Source of the DNA: Chryseolinea sp. H1M3-3
GTDB lineage: Bacteria > Bacteroidota > Bacteroidia > Cytophagales > Cyclobacteriaceae
NCBI RefSeq assembly: GCF_029360725.1
Contig: NZ_JARKMY010000001.1
Location: 558,001-622,000, forward strand
Length of the DNA: 64,000 bases
Reading direction: 5' to 3'
The notes below the pieces were generated by a model. That model made no database searches, was not told the DNA's origin, and saw only the letters and a program-made list of their open reading frames with translations. Every line of letters starts with the position of its first letter. Positions within the stretch are counted from its first letter, which is position 1. Positions 1 to 8,384 of this stretch are shown one piece after another. The position numbers and the translations under genes were made by a program.

Positions 1-2
1 TG

Positions 3-281
3 ATCTCTAAAAAAGTTGCTATCCTCACCTTTTATGGTGGAATTGGTTTTAATACCATTAAGACATCTTCGGCGCTTAAAGGATCCTATATCATTGTAGA
101 TGATCCTAGTGGCAATAACGATGTGATCTTTAAAGATCCAGTGTCGTTAGACTTCAAAAACAAAAGCATTAAAGTCACTGCGGGTATCCGCTTCAAACTT
201 GGTCCCATTTATTTGAATGGCGACTATTCGTTACAAGAATACAATACGCTGAGCGTTGGACTGGGGGTTGCAGTCCGATAA
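3..281 (+). CDS. C-terminal part of an outer-membrane beta-barrel protein (DUF6588-like)
   Basis: An open frame runs in from the left edge and ends at TAA 279-281, giving the last 92 residues of a protein that starts outside the window. The segment alternates polar and hydrophobic residues, contains GIRFKLGPIYLNGDYSLQEY and ends in LSVGLGVAVR, as expected for the last strands of a small outer-membrane barrel. The wording resembles the Bacteroidota DUF6588 family, but only the tail is visible, so the family name is an inference. A strong hairpin follows directly. The gene is truncated by the window, not by mutation. Confidence 0.6.
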   Translation: MSKKVAILTFYGGIGFNTIKTSSALKGSYIIVDDPSGNNDVIFKDPVSLDFKNKSIKVTAGIRFKLGPIYLNGDYSLQEYNTLSVGLGVAVR

Positions 282-291
282 TTTTTTGCTT

Positions 292-323
292 AAGGAAGGT
301 AGAATTCATTTTCTACTTTCCTT
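292..323 (+). terminator. Rho-independent terminator after the outer-membrane protein gene
   Basis: A 13-bp stem (292-304 with 311-323, one G-U pair) encloses a TTCATT loop and is followed by TGTATTCT. It begins 11 bases after the stop codon at 281, which fits termination of that gene. Confidence 0.6.
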
Positions 324-369
324 TGTATTCTGGCCTCACCCAAGCTTTGATTGAAAATCTTGAAAAAGA

Positions 370-406
370 GAAAAGCCTCCTCCTGAGCAAAAGAGGTAGG
401 CTTTTC
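370..406 (+). terminator. Second hairpin, possible back-up terminator
   Basis: GAAAAGCCT at 370-378 pairs with AGGCTTTTC at 398-406, and CCTC/GAGG extends the stem inward with one bulged base. The T tract lies inside the right arm. Read on the minus strand, the hairpin is followed by TCTTTTTC, so it could work in both directions. There is no gene between it and 532. Confidence 0.35.
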
Positions 407-484
407 AATCAAAAGGCAAACTTTGAAAAAAGGATGCTTCGCCCTATGAATTCAAAAACCTTTTATTACGTAACCATTTCGCCG

Positions 485-492
485 TATTTTTG
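485..492 (+). promoter_or_regulatory. Bacteroidota -7 box upstream of the phosphatase gene
   Basis: TATTTTTG matches the Bacteroidota -7 consensus TAnnTTTG exactly and lies 39 bases before the ATG at 532. A clear -33 TTG at the usual spacing was not found, so this rests on the -7 box alone. Confidence 0.4.
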
Positions 493-531
493 CAGATCGA
501 AAATCATTAACTGATTGTAGATCAGACTACT

Positions 532-1020
532 ATGGAGAAAATAAAAGTACTTTTTGTTTGCCTTGGCAACATTTGCCGCTCCCCTCTGGCGGAAGCCATT
601 TTTAAAGACAAATTGAAGAAAAAAGGTCTTGAAGATTTTTTTGAAGTCGATTCCTGTGGCACGTCCAACTATCACGTTGGCGATCAGCCCGACTCAAGAA
701 CAATCGCCAATGCGCGAAAAAACGGTGTAACGATCGATCACTGTGGCAGGCAATTTACGGCTAATGATCTCAAACACTTTGATTACATCCTGGCCATGGA
801 CCATAGCAATCATCATAACATTTTACGGCTGTTGAAAGACAAAGCGCATACCAGTAAAGTGATGCTGATGCGCGAATTCGACACCACCGGAAAAGGTGAA
901 GAAGTTCCCGACCCATATTACGGAAGCGAAAAAAATTTCCAGGAAGTGTTCGAAATTTTAAACCGATCCACAGAAAACTTTCTGAACCATCTTCAGCAAA
1001 CTATTTTGCAGAAGCCCTAG
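532..1020 (+). CDS. Low-molecular-weight protein-tyrosine phosphatase
   Basis: This 162-residue cytoplasmic protein has the signature of low-molecular-weight tyrosine phosphatases: the P-loop CLGNICRS with nucleophile Cys10 and Arg16 (C-X5-R) close to the N-terminus, and the general-acid loop PDPYYG with Asp127. The length is normal for the family. Such enzymes dephosphorylate tyrosine-phosphorylated proteins and sometimes arsenate or sugar phosphates; no substrate can be read here. There is no tyrosine kinase or polysaccharide export gene next to it, so a capsule role is not supported. The 3' end overlaps the convergent DUF4202 gene by 20 bases. A -7 box at 485-492 could drive it alone. Confidence 0.93.
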   Translation: MEKIKVLFVCLGNICRSPLAEAIFKDKLKKKGLEDFFEVDSCGTSNYHVGDQPDSRTIANARKNGVTIDHCGRQFTANDLKHFDYILAMDHSNHHNILRLLKDKAHTSKVMLMREFDTTGKGEEVPDPYYGSEKNFQEVFEILNRSTENFLNHLQQTILQKP

Positions 1021-1606
1021 CCTGTAACGCCTGTAGCAACAATATTTTTATTCTTTCTGAAACAGTAATCTTAGCCGCCTCTTCGATGGCACGAGGCGAC
1101 ATTTTTTTTAAGGTCTTTTGAAGAATATCAACAACTTTTTGCGGCTCGTGTTTTTCTGCAAATTCTTCCAGGTAGTGTTCAATAAATACGAGACAAATTA
1201 CGTCCTCCAGGGTCTGCGTATCTGCATTGCTATGCAACTCTTTTTTGAGCAACAATGACTTTACTTTGTCAATCGTTTCTTGTTCATACCGGCAGCTTGC
1301 CAAAATTTGTTCGGCAAGTTTAGCATGATGGCTCTTTAATACGTTACGCCATTGCAGATAACCTTTTTTATCCATCGCATAGGTCTCCCGTGGTATTTCC
1401 CAACGACCGATATGCTGGCAGTGGGCGGCAAGCTTTAAATACTCCGGAGCCGCCGGATAGAAATCATCCAAACGCTGGCTCATCCGTTGCGCGTACAACA
1501 ATTCTTTGGATACTAATTTCCCTTCGAATAATTCCTGATGCGGGTCATTCAGGTTGTATGCATCAAAAGTGGTGATGGCTCTTTCAAAACGATCGCTTTG
1601 TATCAT
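1001..1606 (-). CDS. DUF4202 family protein linked to nitrite/siroheme genes
   Basis: The product is about 201 residues, soluble, and carries the conserved DUF4202 block AAHCQHIGRWEIPRETY followed by WR..L..HHA. These His and Arg residues resemble the metal-binding core of HD-domain proteins, but no activity has been assigned and none is claimed. The family is often found beside assimilatory nitrite or sulfite reductase genes, and it sits directly downstream of cobA here. I chose ATG at 1606 (MIQSDRFERAI), which matches how family members usually begin. A TTG at 1645 overlapping the cobA stop codon would add 13 residues and would give translational coupling. Confidence 0.8.
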   Translation of the reverse strand: MIQSDRFERAITTFDAYNLNDPHQELFEGKLVSKELLYAQRMSQRLDDFYPAAPEYLKLAAHCQHIGRWEIPRETYAMDKKGYLQWRNVLKSHHAKLAEQILASCRYEQETIDKVKSLLLKKELHSNADTQTLEDVICLVFIEHYLEEFAEKHEPQKVVDILQKTLKKMSPRAIEEAAKITVSERIKILLLQALQARASAK

Positions 1607-1641
1607 AGAAAACGTTGGGTCTGTTTCGATGATAAAGCTAC

Positions 1642-2415
1642 TCAATCTTCTGCAATGACTCTACTCTTTAGAACTACCATCGCGTTTGTGACGGTATTTT
1701 CATCAACAACTTTACCAATCACAATAACTGCAGGCGATGTTATTCCCGCAGCATGAGCACTTTGACATATATTCCCAGCAGTTCCAATGGCAATTTTTTG
1801 ATTAGACGTGGTGGCTTCCTGAATAAGTGCCACCGGCTCTTCCGGCGAGCGGAATGTTTTAAATAGCTCGGCAATCTTTTGCAGGTGACTCATGCCCATG
1901 AGGACAATTACCGTGGCCGAGGACTGAGCTGCCAAGGCAATATCATTCGAAATTTCCCCGGAGGATAACGTACCTGTTATGACCCAAAAGCTTTCGTTGA
2001 TCCCTCGTTTTGTAAGTGGTATTCCGGCAGACGAAGGCGCTGCCAAGGCACTGGATATACCAGGGATTACCTCCACTTTAATACCGCGCCTGTTAGCATA
2101 TTCCATTTCTTCGTGACCTCTTCCAAAAACATTCGGATCGCCTCCCTTTAATCTTACTACGCAGCCAAACCGTGTCGCATAAAAAACAATAAGCTGATTA
2201 ATCTCTTCCTGGAGAAATTCTTTTTTTCCTTTTCGTTTCCCCACATACACTTTTTTACAAAAGGCCGGCGCAAATTCCAATAGCTCGGGAGAAACCAATG
2301 CATCATAAAGTATGACATCGGCTCTTTGAACCGTCTTTAATCCCTTTACTGAAATTAATTCCGGGTCGCCAGGGCCGGCACCTACGATCCAAACTTTGGG
2401 TGAAATCGTTTTCAT
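1642..2415 (-). CDS. cobA: Uroporphyrinogen-III C-methyltransferase (siroheme synthesis)
   Basis: This 257-residue enzyme transfers two methyl groups from S-adenosylmethionine to uroporphyrinogen III, giving precorrin-2, the precursor of siroheme. The SUMT motifs are all present: VGAGPGDPELISVKGL near the N-terminus, RLKGGDPNVFGRG in the middle, and PGISSALAAPSSAGIPLT after it. The length is that of a stand-alone CobA/SUMT; there is no CysG dehydrogenase/ferrochelatase domain, so the later steps must be encoded elsewhere. It is divergent from nirB across 111 bases. That fits its role, because the nitrite reductase large subunit needs siroheme. Confidence 0.95.
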   Translation of the reverse strand: MKTISPKVWIVGAGPGDPELISVKGLKTVQRADVILYDALVSPELLEFAPAFCKKVYVGKRKGKKEFLQEEINQLIVFYATRFGCVVRLKGGDPNVFGRGHEEMEYANRRGIKVEVIPGISSALAAPSSAGIPLTKRGINESFWVITGTLSSGEISNDIALAAQSSATVIVLMGMSHLQKIAELFKTFRSPEEPVALIQEATTSNQKIAIGTAGNICQSAHAAGITSPAVIVIGKVVDENTVTNAMVVLKSRVIAED

Positions 2416-2433
2416 AAGTATTTCTTAAAAATT

Positions 2434-2505
2434 TACGTAATTATACGTACAATTTGATTGATTTACTGAGTAAATTACGTATTATTACTTAAAATTTGAT
2501 CAAAT
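2434..2505. promoter_or_regulatory. Divergent control region with three dyads (cobA/nirB)
   Basis: The gap between cobA and nirB is AT-rich and contains three inverted repeats. They are TACGTA-N4-TACGTA at 2434-2449, ATTTACT-G-AGTAAAT at 2461-2475, and the perfect palindrome ATTTGATCAAAT at 2494-2505. They lie where regulators of both divergent genes would bind. The NarL-like regulator encoded downstream is one candidate and a CRP/FNR-type protein is another. Which protein binds is not known from the sequence. Confidence 0.45.
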
Positions 2506-2526
2506 ACTTACTTAAATCGTTTGCAC

Positions 2527-5022
2527 ATGAGTCGCGTAATAGTAGTGGGAAATGGAATGGTCGGATACAAATTTTGCGAGAAACTTCGCAGCCGATCAAA
2601 AGAGCATGAAATAATAGTGTACGGAGAAGAGCCCCGGCCAGCATACGACAGGGTTCATTTGAGTAGTTATTTTTCAGGGTCTACTGCCGAGGATCTTTTA
2701 ATGGCCCCAGTGTCATGGTATGTGGAAAACAATGTGGAATTGTTCACAAGTGAACTGGTAATTGAAGTAAATAGAGAGAACAAAACCGTTAAAACGCATA
2801 CCGGGAAGGTTGATCACTATGATTATCTCGTTCTGGCTACTGGCTCGAGCGCATTTGTGCCCACGGTTGAAGGTGTAGAACGTCACGGCGTTTTTGTTTA
2901 CCGAACCATTGAAGATCTAAATCAAATCATTGACTACGGAAAAAAAGTCAAGAAAGCAGCAGTACTCGGCGGAGGCCTGCTTGGGCTTGAAGCTGCCAAA
3001 GCACTCCTTGATCTTGGGTTGGAAACGCATGTAATAGAGTTTGCACCCCGGTTAATGCCGAGACAAATTGATGACACTGGCTCTGCTGTATTAGCACATA
3101 AGCTTTCACAGCTTGGTATTACTATTCACCTTAATAAGAATACGAAGAAGATTGCAGGCAATGGCAAACTGGAAGGATTGGAATTTACCGATGGCAGTTC
3201 ATTAGCTATTGAAATGTTAGTGATCTCAGCGGGCATCCGTCCGCGTGATGAACTGGCGAAAGCAAATTCGCTGAAGGTCAATCCTCGCGGGGGAGTGATG
3301 GTCGACGACCATTTACGAACGAGTGACGAATCAATTTTTGCGATTGGCGAAGTAGCAGTGCACAACAATATGGTCTATGGTCTGGTAGCACCCGGATACG
3401 AGATGGCGGATATCGTTGCAAGACAAATCATCGGTGAGCCATCCAAATTATTTACCGGCTTCGACATGTCGACCAAACTAAAATTAATCGGTGTTGACGT
3501 AGCAAGTTTCGGTGATCCTTTTGGAGAAATAACGCCTAGCATTCCCATTGCTTTTCAGGACAAACGCAACGGTGTGTATAAACGCATCAATATCTCGGAA
3601 GACGGTAAGCACCTGTTAGGTGGCATCTTAATCGGTGATGCTAGCCAGTACAACATCTTCCACCAGATGGTAGTTAATAAAATGCCACTGCCTGCTCAGC
3701 CGGAATCGCTCATTATTGGTTCGCCTGGAAAGAATGAACCTGAAGGAGCTGGTGTGAAAAGCCTCCCTGACACTGCACAAATTTGTTCATGCGAAAATAT
3801 TACGAAAGGCGACCTGGTAAGCCAGATTACCGAGCACGGCGCAACAACGGTTGACGATCTGAAAAAGAAAACAAAGGCCTGTACCGGATGTGGCGGCTGT
3901 ACGCCGATGGTAAACGATATTCTGAAAATCACGCTTGAGTCATTAGGCCATAAAGTAAAGAAAACATTATGCGAACATTTCGAATACTCCAGGCAGGAAC
4001 TTTATGACATCATAAAAGTAAAAGGTATCAAATCGTATGACGTTCTATTAAATTCAGTAGGTAGGGGTGACGGCTGTGAAATCTGCAAGCCAGCAGTAGC
4101 TTCACTTCTCTCCAGCATCTGGAACGAACTGATTGCTGAACAAGATACCATTCAGGATACCAATGATCGCTATCTGGCGAACATACAACGCGGCGGAACA
4201 TACTCGGTTGTTCCAAGAATTGCCGGCGGTGAAATTACACCCGGTAAACTTATGGCGATAGGACGAATTGCACAGAAATATGGTCTTTATACCAAAATAA
4301 CCGGAGGTCAACGCATCGACATGTTTGGCGCACGCGTTGATCAGCTTCCGGAAATTTGGGAAGAACTTATTGCAGAAGGTTTCGAGAGTGGCCATGCCTA
4401 CGGCAAAGCACTTCGAACCATAAAAAGTTGTGTAGGCTCTACGTGGTGTCGTTACGGTGTTCAGGACTCCGTCTCGTTTGCCATCTTTATTGAAGATCGT
4501 TACAAAGGACTGCGCGCACCGCACAAGTTAAAAGGAGCCGTCTCCGGATGCATCCGCGAATGCGCTGAAGCACAGTCAAAAGATTTTGGAATCATTGCAA
4601 CGGAAAAAGGGTGGAACCTATATGTCGGTGGAAATGGTGGTGCGCGTCCGCAACATGCTAAACTGTTGGTGAATGATGTTGACACTGAAACATGCGTGAA
4701 GCTTATCGACCGCTTCCTGATGTTCTATATCAAAACTGCCGATCCGTTAACACGTACAGCCACATGGTTAAATAAATTAGAAGGCGGCCTTGACTATCTC
4801 CGCGATGTCATTGTGAATGATTCACTCGGCATTGGCGAAGAACTCGAAATGGAAATGAAAGAACTGATTGCAAACTACCATTGCGAGTGGAAGAAAGTGG
4901 TCGAGAACCCGGAATTAAGAGAACGATACAAGCACTTTATCAATGACGATGAACCGGATACAACACTGGCATTCGTTGAAATGAGAGATCAAAAAATCCC
5001 GATCGACTGGCATAAAAAATAA
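2527..5022 (+). CDS. nirB: Assimilatory nitrite reductase [NAD(P)H], large subunit
   Basis: NirB reduces nitrite to ammonium with NAD(P)H in the cytoplasm. The 831 residues show the full NirB order. An FAD site (VVGNGMVGYKFCEKL) comes first, then an NAD(P)H site (GGGLLGLEAAKALL near residue 150). A BFD-type [2Fe-2S] module follows, with CSC near 420 and KACTGCGGC near 452. Last is the siroheme/[4Fe-4S] half with ligands Cys635 and Cys641 (CVGSTWC) and Cys675 and Cys679 (CIREC). I moved the start to ATG 2527 because the upstream TTG at 2521 adds only two residues before the family-typical MSRVIVVG. nirD follows after 26 bases, and the divergent cobA supplies the cofactor pathway. Confidence 0.97.
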   Translation: MSRVIVVGNGMVGYKFCEKLRSRSKEHEIIVYGEEPRPAYDRVHLSSYFSGSTAEDLLMAPVSWYVENNVELFTSELVIEVNRENKTVKTHTGKVDHYDYLVLATGSSAFVPTVEGVERHGVFVYRTIEDLNQIIDYGKKVKKAAVLGGGLLGLEAAKALLDLGLETHVIEFAPRLMPRQIDDTGSAVLAHKLSQLGITIHLNKNTKKIAGNGKLEGLEFTDGSSLAIEMLVISAGIRPRDELAKANSLKVNPRGGVMVDDHLRTSDESIFAIGEVAVHNNMVYGLVAPGYEMADIVARQIIGEPSKLFTGFDMSTKLKLIGVDVASFGDPFGEITPSIPIAFQDKRNGVYKRINISEDGKHLLGGILIGDASQYNIFHQMVVNKMPLPAQPESLIIGSPGKNEPEGAGVKSLPDTAQICSCENITKGDLVSQITEHGATTVDDLKKKTKACTGCGGCTPMVNDILKITLESLGHKVKKTLCEHFEYSRQELYDIIKVKGIKSYDVLLNSVGRGDGCEICKPAVASLLSSIWNELIAEQDTIQDTNDRYLANIQRGGTYSVVPRIAGGEITPGKLMAIGRIAQKYGLYTKITGGQRIDMFGARVDQLPEIWEELIAEGFESGHAYGKALRTIKSCVGSTWCRYGVQDSVSFAIFIEDRYKGLRAPHKLKGAVSGCIRECAEAQSKDFGIIATEKGWNLYVGGNGGARPQHAKLLVNDVDTETCVKLIDRFLMFYIKTADPLTRTATWLNKLEGGLDYLRDVIVNDSLGIGEELEMEMKELIANYHCEWKKVVENPELRERYKHFINDDEPDTTLAFVEMRDQKIPIDWHKK

Positions 5023-5048
5023 GAAGAGAAAATCTAAACGATTGAACC

Positions 5049-5465
5049 ATGAATTACGAACTACCGATGATCAATTCAAATAACGAAACTCCTCAAATGG
5101 ATCTTACAAATAATATTTCCAAGGATACTGATGTGAAAATTTGGTTTAAAGCTGCACGGGTAGAAGCATTTCCGGAAAACGGCGGCGCCTGTGTCAGGTA
5201 TAAAGATTTACAGATCGCTGTGTTCAATTTTACGCGACGGAACGAGTGGTATGCATGCCAGAACATGTGTCCTCACAAAATGCAAATGGTGTTATCGAGA
5301 GGAATGATCGGATCGCATCAGGGTGAACCGAAAATAGCATGTCCTTTTCACAAAAGAACTTTTTCTCTTAAGACCGGCGAATGTTTAAACACAGACGAAT
5401 GCGCGATAACGGTTTATCCGGTCCGCATCGAAAACGGCTATGTTCACATCGGGCTTACGGCATAG
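5049..5465 (+). CDS. nirD: Nitrite reductase small subunit with Rieske-type ligands
   Basis: This 138-residue protein has the Rieske-like fold of NirD and is the partner of NirB. Unlike the E. coli protein, which I recall as lacking the cluster ligands, it keeps both Rieske pairs: Cys74-X-His76 (CPHKMQ) and Cys98-X2-His101 (CPFHKR). It may therefore bind a [2Fe-2S] cluster and act in electron transfer. The N-terminus is about 20 residues longer and polar, with internal Met codons at 7 and 17 as alternative starts. It lies 26 bases downstream of nirB and is clearly co-transcribed with it. Confidence 0.92.
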   Translation: MNYELPMINSNNETPQMDLTNNISKDTDVKIWFKAARVEAFPENGGACVRYKDLQIAVFNFTRRNEWYACQNMCPHKMQMVLSRGMIGSHQGEPKIACPFHKRTFSLKTGECLNTDECAITVYPVRIENGYVHIGLTA

Positions 5466-5569
5466 CCTTCACCAATCCGTGCTCATTTGATGTGTAAAGC
5501 TCTGTTATTTATAAAATAAACTCCAGACCTGTAGCGGAGATGAGCAGGGCTATGTAACTTTCCTTTTCA

Positions 5570-7414
5570 ATGACTTTAGATTTTAATCCGGAGGGTAAAC
5601 TCACGTTCAATCGCTTCAGTAAACTAGGCGCGTGGTACATATTCGCATTAAGTATCATTGCCACAGTTTCAATTGTAGGTCAATTCCTCATACAGGATCA
5701 TCTTAAGGACCAACTAAGCGATTCAAGGGTGGTCAATCTTGCGGGCACGCAACGCTACAAAAGTCAATGGATTGTAAAGATGTCCATCTTGCTTTATTCG
5801 GATTTAGACCACAGTCATTTTCCGGATAAAATTCAGACGCTTTCGAATTTATTGGAACAATGGAAAGAAGGGCATTATGGATTGCAGAATGGAAATGCAA
5901 AACTAAATCTGCCGGGAGATAACAGCGAGACTGTGCTCAACATGTTCAAGGATCTTGAACCCTACTTCCTCAATGTGTACAATAGTGCCAATCACATCAT
6001 TGCATATAAAAAAGGTAATCTGTCCGACACAGCTGATTTGCAGCAAACCTTGAAGACCTTGCTTGATAATGAGACCATCTTTCTTCAAAAAATGGATCAC
6101 ATCGTATTTCAGTACGATGCTGAGGCGAGAGAAAAGGTTGCAACCCTGAGCCAGCTTGAATACATTTTGTTGCTCATTTCTATTGTGGTCATTATCCTTG
6201 AAATTGTCTTTGTGTTTCGGCCTACTGCCGTTCAGGTAAATAAAACGGTCAACCAACTGATTACTTCAGAAAAAAATGCCAAGCAGCTTAGTAAAGAAAT
6301 CGGCGCTTTATATGCGTCGCTAGAAAAGTCGTATGAACAAATTTCGAACATCAACTTACCGGTAGAAAATCCACGGCTTTTCGCCAAAGCTGATAAGGGC
6401 GGAAATATCGTAATGGTTACCGATCTCCTGGAAGAAGTCTGCAAAAAAGAAATCAAGGAAACGGGGATGCCACTTTCACAACTTTTTGAAGGAATGGAGA
6501 ATCCGGGTGACTGGATGGATGAAGTAGTCGAAACAGTGTCAGAAGGAAATCACTGGCAAGGCGAAGTGTATTTTAAAGATGCACATACGGGTGACTGTTG
6601 GGTCGACCTTACGATTACTCCCGTTTACAATGAACAAAACGAAATTGAAGAACTACTTGTATTAGGTACCGATCTGACCATACGCAAACAAGCAGAGCGT
6701 AATATGAATAAAAAGAGCCGGGCCGAAATCGAAAAGAAAATCAATCAACAGAAATTCCGCTCCGTGTTGATTCTAGAAGGCCAGGAAGAAGAACGCAAAC
6801 GTATCGCCATGGATATTCACGATGGCATCGGACAAATGCTGACATCGTTAAAATTTCAAATTGAATCGATTAACTTAAAAGAAAGTGAAAAGGCACAAAC
6901 TAAAATTTCTGAGATCGATATCCTTATCAAGCAAATCATTAAAGAAGTACGGAAAGTAACCTTTAACCTGAAACCTACCGTTCTCGGCGATTATGGATTA
7001 CAGGCTGCCTTGAATGTTTTTACGCAGGAAATTGGAAAACTTATCGATATTAAATTAATTTATAAAACCGAAGGTGAATTGTACCGGCTCCCACAGAAAA
7101 TTGAAAACAATATTTTCAGGATTATACAGGAAGCCATTAACAATGCCATCAAATATTCAGAAGCTGAAATGATTGAAATTTTCCTACGTCAAACTGAAAA
7201 TGATTTAACCATCATGGTAAAGGATGCAGGGAAAGGTTTCGATCCAAAACTTGTCGAGGCCCGGAGCATGAACATTGAATCTGGCCGCGGCTTTTTCAAT
7301 ATGTATGAGCGAACCGAATATGTCAATGGGCGCCTGGAAATTATTTCGGATCCTGGAAAAGGCACCACGGTTATGTTAACTGTACCGATGCGAAATGCAG
7401 TATTGGTAGATTAA
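5570..7414 (+). CDS. NarX-like sensor histidine kinase with PAS domain
   Basis: This 614-residue membrane kinase probably senses nitrate or nitrite. A transmembrane segment (about 19-41) precedes a periplasmic type-IV-pili/NarX-like sensor with the P-box-like motif NLAGTQRYKSQ. A second membrane segment (about 197-217), a short coiled coil, a PAS domain (about 260-370) and an HisKA_3/HATPase module follow. The phosphorylated histidine is His417 in RIAMDIHDGIGQ, and the ATP lid has AGKGFDP and GRGFFNMYER. The gene is 104 bases after nirD and 13 bases before a NarL-type regulator, so kinase, regulator and nirBD form one functional unit. The nitrite-sensing role is inferred from the P-box-like motif and context. 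Confidence 0.88.
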   Translation: MTLDFNPEGKLTFNRFSKLGAWYIFALSIIATVSIVGQFLIQDHLKDQLSDSRVVNLAGTQRYKSQWIVKMSILLYSDLDHSHFPDKIQTLSNLLEQWKEGHYGLQNGNAKLNLPGDNSETVLNMFKDLEPYFLNVYNSANHIIAYKKGNLSDTADLQQTLKTLLDNETIFLQKMDHIVFQYDAEAREKVATLSQLEYILLLISIVVIILEIVFVFRPTAVQVNKTVNQLITSEKNAKQLSKEIGALYASLEKSYEQISNINLPVENPRLFAKADKGGNIVMVTDLLEEVCKKEIKETGMPLSQLFEGMENPGDWMDEVVETVSEGNHWQGEVYFKDAHTGDCWVDLTITPVYNEQNEIEELLVLGTDLTIRKQAERNMNKKSRAEIEKKINQQKFRSVLILEGQEEERKRIAMDIHDGIGQMLTSLKFQIESINLKESEKAQTKISEIDILIKQIIKEVRKVTFNLKPTVLGDYGLQAALNVFTQEIGKLIDIKLIYKTEGELYRLPQKIENNIFRIIQEAINNAIKYSEAEMIEIFLRQTENDLTIMVKDAGKGFDPKLVEARSMNIESGRGFFNMYERTEYVNGRLEIISDPGKGTTVMLTVPMRNAVLVD

Positions 7415-7427
7415 ATGCTATAAAAAT

Positions 7428-8081
7428 ATGGATAAGATAAGCGTAGTTTTAGCGGATGACCATGTGTTGGTACGCAAGGGAATTAAAGCTATGCTGGAAT
7501 CCGATACTGAAATTAATGTAGTGGGAGAGGCAAGTAATGGTGCCGAGGCATTACAAGTGGCTAATGCATTGAAACCAAATATCATTATTCTCGACATCCG
7601 CATGCCGGAAATGACTGGCCTTGAGGCTGCAGCAAAATTAAGCGAGGTTGCTCCAACTACCAAAGCCGTAATTCTTTCCATGCACGACTCAGAAGAATAT
7701 GTTCTTCAGGCATTGGACGCCGGTGCATATGGATATTTACTGAAAGACACCGACAAGAATGAATTCGTAAAGGCTCTGAAACAAATCAATGCAGGCAATA
7801 AATATTTCAGTGGTGCCGTGTCCAATGTGTTGGCCAACCGTTTGCTAAAAACTAAACCCCCCACCCGTCCTGCTGCTGTTGAAGATCCCTACAACCTGAC
7901 CAGGCGGGAAAAAGAAATTTTGAGAATGGTTATCGATGGTCAGCACAACAAACAAATTTCCGAATCCTTTGGCAAAAGTGTCCGAACAATAGAAACGCAT
8001 CGTTTCAACATCATGAAAAAGTTGGGTGTAAATAATGCGATTGATATGGTGAACAAGGCGGTACGAGAGAATCTTGTTTAA
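7428..8081 (+). CDS. NarL/LuxR-type response regulator
   Basis: A 217-residue two-domain regulator. The receiver domain has the acidic pair Asp10-Asp11, phosphoacceptor Asp56 (LDIRMPEMTG) and the conserved Ser/Lys region (LSMHDSEEY, YLLKD). After a Pro-rich linker near residue 140 comes a LuxR/NarL helix-turn-helix (LTRREKEILRMVIDG, ISESFGKSVRTIETH). It follows the NarX-like kinase by 13 bases and should be phosphorylated by it. The likely targets are nirBD and cobA, whose shared upstream region holds three dyads. Confidence 0.93.
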   Translation: MDKISVVLADDHVLVRKGIKAMLESDTEINVVGEASNGAEALQVANALKPNIIILDIRMPEMTGLEAAAKLSEVAPTTKAVILSMHDSEEYVLQALDAGAYGYLLKDTDKNEFVKALKQINAGNKYFSGAVSNVLANRLLKTKPPTRPAAVEDPYNLTRREKEILRMVIDGQHNKQISESFGKSVRTIETHRFNIMKKLGVNNAIDMVNKAVRENLV

Positions 8082-8384
8082 CCTGAGGTTACCTCAACAG
8101 TTTTTAAATGTTTTGTGAGCAAGCTGTAAAATGCTGTCATATGCTTTCTTAAGTTGCCAGAAATCCTTTTTTCTAATAACAGGAGGCTTTGTGGAATGAG
8201 GCCCAAAAAATAATTCCTTATTTTAGTTTAAGTATAGGAGCATATCTTCAATAAGGCATTTTTCCGATTAACGATTCTCGCCGACCAGTATCCTCCATTC
8301 ACCTACTACTCCCCTGGTCTTGCCTATTGACGGTATCCGGCAACATTCTTTATTGCGTTATTTGAAACATAAATCGAATAAACG
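8082..8384. other. Intergenic stretch without a gene
   Basis: These 303 bases separate the nitrite block from the LiaF-like gene. A small dyad TGAGGT-T-ACCTCA (8084-8096) followed by TTTTT could be a weak terminator for the regulator gene. The rest is AT-rich without a credible reading frame. No exact TAnnTTTG box was found in front of 8385. Confidence 0.4.

Noticed and set aside
2494-2505. FNR-type site
   Set aside because: TTGAT and ATCAA are contiguous here (ATTTGATCAAAT), while FNR needs four bases between the half-sites.
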